DNA from: CAZWDL01 sp964632995
Lineage (GTDB): Bacteria; Bacteroidota; Bacteroidia; Chitinophagales; Saprospiraceae
Length of the DNA: 13,408 nt
Direction: 5' to 3'
NCBI GenBank assembly: GCA_964632995.1
Contig: CAZWDL010000163.1
Span: 1 to 13,408, forward strand
In this document: piece by piece, positions 6,042 through 13,408 of the stretch
How positions within the stretch are numbered: the first letter of the stretch is position 1
How the letters are laid out: every line of letters starts with the position of its first letter
Notes under the pieces: model-generated
The model's input: only the letters and a program-made list of their open reading frames with translations
Database searches by the model: none
What the model was told of the DNA's origin: nothing
Translations under genes and position numbers: made by a program

Positions 6042-8141
6042 ATGAAAGACAGCGACCCAGCGCAGTTGCGAAACATCGGCTTTGCCGCTCACATCGATGC
6101 AGGTAAGACTACCTTGACTGAACGCGTTCTCTTTTACACCGGAAGAACCCACCGGATGGGAGAAGTGCATACCGGTAATACCATCATGGACTATATGGAA
6201 GAAGAACGGGAGCGCGGCATTACCATAACCGCCGCGACCACGCAAACCGAATGGGATTGGCAGGGCAATTCCTACCTCATCAATATCATTGATACGCCGG
6301 GGCACGTCGATTTTACCGTTGAGGTGGAGCGTTCCCTTCGGGTGCTCGACGGCCTGGTAGTGCTCTTCTCCGCGGTTCATGGAGTAGAACCGCAGTCCGA
6401 AACGGTCTGGCGGCAGGCCGATCGCTACCGGGTGCCCCGCCTGGCTTTTATGAATAAAATGGACTTGCCCGGGGCTGATTACCTGGGCGTTATGGAGCAA
6501 ATGCGCAAACGGCTCGCCGCTCGCCCGGTAGCCATACAGATGCCGATAGGAGAGGAGCGTGAATTCCGGGGCCTGGTGGATCTGGTGACCCGGCAGGCGT
6601 ATATCTATGATGAGACAGGCTATCACAAAACGGATATTCCGGCGCAGATGACCGAAGAGGTAGCCCGGCGCCGGCAGCAAATGCTGGAAACCCTGGCCGA
6701 ATACGACGAAAATTTGCTGGAAAAAGTCTTTGATGATCCTGAAACGATAAGTGTGGAAGAAATCCGGGAGGCCTTGCGAAAGGCGACGCTGGCCCGGCAA
6801 CTGGTGCCGGTGCTATGCGGGAGTGCTTACAAGAATAAAGGAACCGAGCTCCTGTTGGATGCAGTCTGCGCTTACCTCCCCTCGCCGGTGGATGTAGGTT
6901 CTGTTCATGGCAAGAACCCCGAAACCGGGGAGGAGGAAACGCGCTCTCTACGCCGGGATGACCCCTTTTCCGCACTGGTCTTTAAAATCGCGCTCGACGA
7001 GCAGCACCGCAAAATAGCCTATTTCCGGGTGTATTCCGGAACGGCTACCCGCGGTCAGGTGGTATTCAATACGCGGGCCGGTGAGCGGGAACGCCTGGCC
7101 AATCTGTACCAGGTGCACGGCGGCAAACGCAAGCTGGTTGAAGAAATCGATGCCGGAGACATTGCAGCGGTCGGGGGGATCAAGGATATTCAGACCGGAG
7201 ATACACTCTGCGACAGGGAGGCGCCTGTCGTACTGGAAAACATCAAATTCCCACAGCCCGTCGTGGGTATGGTCATCGAAGCGAAGCGATCCAGCGATCT
7301 GGACGAACTGAAAGCCGCGCTAGACCAGATCGAGGAAGAAGACCCCTCCTTCATCGTAGTGGAAGATGAAGAAACCGGACAGATGATTATGCGGGGCATG
7401 GGCGAATTGCACCTGGAAGTCGTCGTGCATCGTCTGCGCGACGATTTTAAAATAGAAGCCAATGCCGGGATTCCCCGCGTGGCTTATCGCGAAGAGTTTA
7501 CCCAGACGGTGAAGCAAACCTATGAACTCGATCGCCAGACTGATGAACAACAACTCTACGCCAAACTCACCTTTGAACTCGGTCCGGCGACGGAAGCCTT
7601 CCGGCAAAGTTCCGAATTCAAGACGGGGGAGACACGCCTGCAATTCGAGAACGAACTGCCGCAAGGAACACTGCCGCCAACTTATATCGAAGCGGCGCGA
7701 AGCGGTTTTGAGGGTATGATCAGTCAGGGGCCCCTGTCGGGCCACGAACTGCATCACATGCGTGTAAGGCTACTCGATGCAGCTACCGATTCCGACCGTT
7801 CCGAAGAACTTGCCTTTGAACTCTGCGCCCGCATCGGCTTCCGTCGGGCAGCGCCCAAAGCCGGGGCCGTACTCCTGGAACCGATTATGGACGTGGAAGT
7901 CAATACGCCGGAGGAATACGTCGGCCCCATCATCGGGGATATCAACCGTCGCCGAGGAGTACCCAAAGGAATGGAACCCCGTATCGGGTACACTGTCATC
8001 AAGGCCGATGTGCCGTTGGCTGAACTATTCGGCTACGCCGTCGACGTGCGCACCCTCAGCTCTGGCCGGGCAACAGCGGTGCTCACTTTCTCCCACTACG
8101 CCCAGGTCCCCGAAAATATCGCCGAACGCCTGCTGAAATGA
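6042..8141 (+). CDS. fusA: Elongation factor G-type GTPase, diverged stand-alone paralog
   Basis: This 699-residue protein spans all five EF-G domains; EF-G drives tRNA-mRNA translocation and, with RRF, ribosome recycling in the cytoplasm. GTPase motifs are intact: AHIDAGKTT at 16-24, RGITIT at 59-63 with switch I Thr61, DTPGHVDF at 84-91, NKMD at 138-141 and CGSA at 259-262. Domain III has RGMGELHLEV (451-460). Domains IV-V have LLEPIMDVEVNTPEEYVG, GDINRRRG, GMEPR and PLAELFGYAVDVRTLSSGRA. Differences from housekeeping EF-G are concentrated in domain IV: the Gly-rich GGxGQYG segment is replaced by DRQTDEQQLYAK (497-508), and the tip motif SYHxVDSSE aligns without gaps to ATDSDRSEE, so the conserved tip His becomes Asp583. 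No rpsL or rpsG adjoins it, unlike the str operon. It may be a second EF-G with a specialised role; the symbol denotes family only. Confidence 0.9.
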   Translation: MKDSDPAQLRNIGFAAHIDAGKTTLTERVLFYTGRTHRMGEVHTGNTIMDYMEEERERGITITAATTQTEWDWQGNSYLINIIDTPGHVDFTVEVERSLRVLDGLVVLFSAVHGVEPQSETVWRQADRYRVPRLAFMNKMDLPGADYLGVMEQMRKRLAARPVAIQMPIGEEREFRGLVDLVTRQAYIYDETGYHKTDIPAQMTEEVARRRQQMLETLAEYDENLLEKVFDDPETISVEEIREALRKATLARQLVPVLCGSAYKNKGTELLLDAVCAYLPSPVDVGSVHGKNPETGEEETRSLRRDDPFSALVFKIALDEQHRKIAYFRVYSGTATRGQVVFNTRAGERERLANLYQVHGGKRKLVEEIDAGDIAAVGGIKDIQTGDTLCDREAPVVLENIKFPQPVVGMVIEAKRSSDLDELKAALDQIEEEDPSFIVVEDEETGQMIMRGMGELHLEVVVHRLRDDFKIEANAGIPRVAYREEFTQTVKQTYELDRQTDEQQLYAKLTFELGPATEAFRQSSEFKTGETRLQFENELPQGTLPPTYIEAARSGFEGMISQGPLSGHELHHMRVRLLDAATDSDRSEELAFELCARIGFRRAAPKAGAVLLEPIMDVEVNTPEEYVGPIIGDINRRRGVPKGMEPRIGYTVIKADVPLAELFGYAVDVRTLSSGRATAVLTFSHYAQVPENIAERLLK

Positions 8142-8186
8142 TGACTTTCAGCCTGTGCCCGTCAACTTTCTGACTTGATATACATG

Positions 8187-8202
8187 TCAGGCCCCCCCCT
8201 GA
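8187..8202. terminator. Short C-rich hairpin between convergent genes
   Basis: TCAGG (8187-8191) pairs with CCTGA (8198-8202) around a loop of six C. The hairpin sits between the EF-G stop (8141) and the hydrolase stop (8204). It lacks a U-tract, so it is a weak terminator candidate. The run of eight C at 8192-8199 is also error-prone for sequencing. Confidence 0.25.
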
Positions 8203-8203
8203 G

Positions 8204-9613
8204 TTACTCCACCCGTTCGAAGCGGATGTTTTTGATGACGCCGCTGTGCAGCAGAAAGTGGTCGATTTCTCCTTCTTTCTTCCGGAAGTCTATGCCGCGG
8301 CCGGTGGCGTGGTTGATCCATTCCTTAAGGGAAATGGGGAGTTGATAACCGATGCGCAGAAATAGCTCGTCACCTTCACGGTGGATGGTAGCCCGGGCGT
8401 CGAGCTCCGGGCTGTAATAGCGCCCGGGCGCTTTTTCCAATTCATTTTCCGTAAAGATTTGTTGAAAAAGCGGAATGCCCACTGCCGTTCGGATGGTCGC
8501 AGAAACATCGGCCAGCTCCTCTTGGAGCAGGATATCGACGATGCGTTGAGCGTAGGGAACGGGTTTGAAATTGGCGAAGTTACCCAGAAGGATGACAGAC
8601 AATCGCTGCCCGGGCAGGCGCAGATAATAGGCGCGGTACCCGCCCATGGAACCAGTGTGGCTGACGGTGCGCAGCCCCCTGTATTCATCGTTGACCATGG
8701 CGAAGGCGTACCCCGCACTTTCGCCACTGTTGAGGCGGCCCTCGCTTTGCAGCGTATCGATGAGCGCTTGCTTTTTCTTGCCCAGTTTATTGTTGTAAAA
8801 GTTCTGATCCCATTTATAGAGGTCTTCGACAGTGGTGTACAGGCCGCCCGAGCCGACGAGGTCAAAGCGCATGAGCAGATTCTCGACCCGCTCATCGTCC
8901 GTGAGCCGGTAGCCCCAGGCCCGGTTGGGCACCACGTGGTAGAGGTCGTCGTGGAAATGAGAGTCGTTCATGCTCAGCGGATCAAGGATGTGCTGGCGGG
9001 TAAAGTCTTTGAAGGACTGACCGCTGAGGCGCTCCGTGATCAGCATGAGCAGGTAGTAACCGGAGTTGCTGTAGGAGTAGCGCTCACCGGGGCGGAAGTT
9101 GAGTTCCTTTTGGCGAGTGATCAGGTCTAGTACCGCTTCGTCGGGAATGTAATCCAGCATGTCTTTTCCTGAAAGATCCCACAGGTTCAGATAGTCGCGC
9201 AGCCCGCTGATGTGGTGTAGCATGTGTCGGATCGTGATGGTATGGCCGTAGTCGGGCAGTTCCGGAACGTACCGGCGCACATCGTCATCGATATGCAGTT
9301 TGCCCTGTTCCTGCAGCAGGAGTATGCTGGTGGCCACAAATTGCTTGGATACGGAACCCGCGTAGAAGACGCTCTGCGGCGTGATCGGGATGTCGTGCTC
9401 CAGGTCGGCCATGCCGTAGCCTTTGCTGTAGGCGATCTCGCCGTCACGTACGATAGCCAGGGCACAACCGGGACGGCCCAGCGGATAGATGTCGTCGCGG
9501 CGTTCAAAATCGGCAAACAGCCCATCGACGGCGCGGAAGTCGCCACGCTGAGCGACTGCACCACTGAGAAAGAGGGAAAGGAAGAGTATTAAAGAAAACC
9601 TGCCAAATCTCAT
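8204..9613 (-). CDS. Secreted serine hydrolase, class C beta-lactamase / PBP-like fold
   Basis: This is a 469-residue penicillin-binding-protein-like serine hydrolase (beta-lactamase family, peptidase S12-like). A Sec signal peptide covers about residues 1-21 (FSLILFLSLFLSGAVA, then Q), so it acts in the periplasm or outside. The three active-site motifs are clear: Ser87-Val-Ser-Lys90 (nucleophile and base, SxxK), Tyr181-Ser-Asn183 (YxN) and His319-Thr-Gly321 (the KTG-equivalent). The catalytic domain covers about 28-375; a C-terminal domain of roughly 95 residues, probably a beta-rich module, follows. The start at 9613 was chosen over an upstream in-frame ATG (9778) because it places the signal peptide at the N-terminus; the longer form adds 55 unrelated residues. 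Substrate is not predictable: this family includes esterases, D-amino-acid peptidases and amidases, and true beta-lactamase activity should not be assumed. It is divergent from the nucleotidase gene. Confidence 0.9.
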   Translation of the reverse strand: MRFGRFSLILFLSLFLSGAVAQRGDFRAVDGLFADFERRDDIYPLGRPGCALAIVRDGEIAYSKGYGMADLEHDIPITPQSVFYAGSVSKQFVATSILLLQEQGKLHIDDDVRRYVPELPDYGHTITIRHMLHHISGLRDYLNLWDLSGKDMLDYIPDEAVLDLITRQKELNFRPGERYSYSNSGYYLLMLITERLSGQSFKDFTRQHILDPLSMNDSHFHDDLYHVVPNRAWGYRLTDDERVENLLMRFDLVGSGGLYTTVEDLYKWDQNFYNNKLGKKKQALIDTLQSEGRLNSGESAGYAFAMVNDEYRGLRTVSHTGSMGGYRAYYLRLPGQRLSVILLGNFANFKPVPYAQRIVDILLQEELADVSATIRTAVGIPLFQQIFTENELEKAPGRYYSPELDARATIHREGDELFLRIGYQLPISLKEWINHATGRGIDFRKKEGEIDHFLLHSGVIKNIRFERVE

Positions 9614-9810
9614 CTTTTTGAAGGAAAGATAGTAAAACTCTGGAAGTCCTCTTAACCAACCTAATAAACAGGAAACAAAAAGGTAACATATAATTAATAT
9701 TATAAACTTGAAACGTATCAGGAAATCCTGCAATTTTATCCGGCTGCTTGACTTCCTTGCGGCCTGGCAACTATTCACTTGATTCCCCCCTTATTCATCC
9801 CACCGCATGT

Positions 9811-9828
9811 TGAGATGATAGTATCTCA
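9811..9828. promoter_or_regulatory. Palindrome in the divergent hydrolase/nucleotidase region, candidate operator
   Basis: TGAGAT (9811-9816) and ATCTCA (9823-9828) are exact reverse complements separated by GATAGT. The palindrome lies about 63 bases before the nucleotidase start, just upstream of a possible -33 element. Regulator and function are unknown. Confidence 0.35.
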
Positions 9829-9834
9829 GGTGAA

Positions 9835-9866
9835 ATTGCTATGGTCCTGCATCAGTTTTACTTTCT
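9835..9866 (+). promoter_or_regulatory. Possible Bacteroidota-type promoter of the nucleotidase gene
   Basis: ATTG at 9835-9838 followed after 20 bases by TACTTTCT at 9859-9866 resembles the Bacteroidota sigma-ABfr promoter (TTTG, 19-21 bases, TAnnTTTG), with a mismatch in each box. It is 25 bases before the ATG at 9892. The leader is AT-rich and has no Shine-Dalgarno motif. Confidence 0.3.
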
Positions 9867-9891
9867 AACTAAACTTTCAAATAATTAATTT

Positions 9892-12935
<3,044 letters not shown>

Positions 12936-12955
<20 letters not shown>

Positions 12956-13220
12956 CCGCCATCGAGCGCCCGTATTCATACGTAATGCGCGTAAAATCGG
13001 CGGGTTCCTGCAAACATTGGCATACCATGCCGAAAATGTCGATGAAATGATCGAAATCGCGGAAAATATACCACTCGGCCAGGCCGTCAAGGGTTGTTAC
13101 CGGCAGTTCGACACCGTGCTTGTGTGCGAGATCAAACAGGGTCGCCGGTTGCACACTGCCTTCCAGATGAATATGCAACTCCACTTTCGGCATAGCCCGA
13201 ACATAGTCGGCAAGTGACAT
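12936..13220 (-). CDS. add: Adenosine deaminase, N-terminal fragment
   Basis: Adenosine deaminase converts adenosine to inosine in cytoplasmic purine salvage using a zinc ion. The fragment starts MSLADYVRAMPKVELHIHLEGS, with the zinc-binding His16-x-His18 pair, and continues through FRDFDHFIDIFGMV and EPADFTRITYEYGRSMAE, all typical of the family. After about residue 89 the sequence leaves the family and hits a stop at 12936, which belongs to the neighbouring nucleotidase sequence. The rest of the ~330-residue enzyme, including the other zinc ligands and catalytic Glu, is absent. A clear Shine-Dalgarno AGGAG sits 5 bases before the ATG, unlike the other genes here. It lies 25 bases downstream of pyrG on the same strand, so the two probably form an operon in their source genome. 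The truncation is probably an assembly artefact. Confidence 0.85.
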
Positions 13221-13225
13221 AACAA

Positions 13226-13230
13226 CTCCT
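13226..13230 (-). promoter_or_regulatory. Strong Shine-Dalgarno site of the adenosine deaminase gene
   Basis: On the minus strand AGGAG is followed by TTGTT and ATG, which is ideal spacing. It fixes the start at 13220. No comparable motif precedes the Bacteroidota-like genes in this window, supporting a different origin of this end. Confidence 0.75.
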
Positions 13231-13245
13231 GAATTTTGCTTGATT

Positions 13246-13408
13246 TCAAACCGCCTCAGACGGCGTCGTCTTGTCAGCTCGATAGGCAACAGCCGCCTCA
13301 ATGAAAGCCTTGAACAGCGGATGAGGACTGCCGGGCCGGCTCTGGAATTCCGGGTGGAACTGACTTCCGAGCATGAAGGGATGATCGACCAGTTCCATGA
13401 TCTCAACC
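13246..13408 (-). CDS. pyrG: CTP synthase, C-terminal fragment
   Basis: CTP synthase makes CTP from UTP, ATP and glutamine in pyrimidine biosynthesis. Only the last 53 residues are in the window; the gene enters from the right edge in a frame beginning VEIMELVDHPFMLGSQ. The segment FMLGSQFHPEFQSRP is the end of the class I glutamine amidotransferase domain and includes the catalytic-triad His-Pro-Glu. PHPLFKAFIEAAVAY is the usual terminal helix, followed by a short tail ending EAV. It is followed after 25 bases by adenosine deaminase on the same strand. This gene seems to come from a different organism than the rest of the window. Confidence 0.9.
   Translation of the reverse strand, partial: VEIMELVDHPFMLGSQFHPEFQSRPGSPHPLFKAFIEAAVAYRADKTTPSEAV

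Noticed and set aside
8204..9613. Antibiotic-resistance beta-lactamase
   Set aside because: SxxK, YxN and HTG motifs are shared by many esterases and peptidases of this fold; His instead of Lys in the third motif and the extra C-terminal domain argue against calling it a resistance gene.
12956..13050. C-terminal extension of the nucleotidase frame to residue 1052
   Set aside because: This part is antisense to adenosine deaminase and lies beyond the junction, so it is not real coding sequence.

Overview
The window is most likely a metagenome-derived contig from a marine Bacteroidota bacterium, probably of the Saprospiria/Lewinella kind. This rests on a TonB-dependent receptor with an N-terminal carboxypeptidase-regulatory domain, a DUF4199-like membrane protein, a Rpn/PD-(D/E)XK protein of a type common in that group, very acidic secreted proteins, and AT-rich leaders without Shine-Dalgarno motifs. 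The lineage is an inference from gene content; no search was run. The last ~450 bases appear to come from a different bacterium.

Layout: (1) 1-382, minus: 5' part of a glycerate 2-kinase, running off the left edge and interrupted by a 10-N scaffold gap. (2) 669-1220, plus: C-terminally truncated Rpn-type nuclease/transposase remnant. (3) 1227-1601, minus: CrcB/Fluc fluoride channel. (4) 1711-1753: perfect 14-bp inverted repeat, with a related copy at 5167-5188. (5) 1779-2414, minus: MarR-family regulator, divergent from (6) 2560-4965, plus: an 801-residue TonB-dependent receptor. (7) 4966-5233: non-coding region with several inverted repeats. (8) 5234-5689, minus: small four-helix membrane protein (DUF4199-like). 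(9) 6042-8141, plus: stand-alone, diverged EF-G-type translational GTPase. (10) 8204-9613, minus: secreted serine beta-lactamase-fold hydrolase, divergent from (11) 9892 to about 12955, plus: a large secreted lamin-tail / 5'-nucleotidase / DUF4397 protein. (12) 12936-13408, minus: adenosine deaminase N-terminus and CTP synthase C-terminus, joined to the nucleotidase gene by an apparent chimeric junction.

Most genes stand alone or in divergent or convergent pairs, so operon logic is weak. The plausible functional pairs are MarR with the TonB receptor (shared 145-bp divergent region containing an inverted repeat) and the serine hydrolase with the nucleotidase (shared 278-bp divergent region with a palindrome). 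The cell-surface genes suggest uptake and processing of external substrates, including nucleotide or phosphoester compounds.

I found no clear new multi-gene system. The points most worth a second look are the EF-G paralog with an altered domain IV tip, the repeated inverted-repeat element, the altered metal-site motifs in the nucleotidase, and two assembly artefacts (the N gap and the right-hand chimera) that would mislead automatic annotation.
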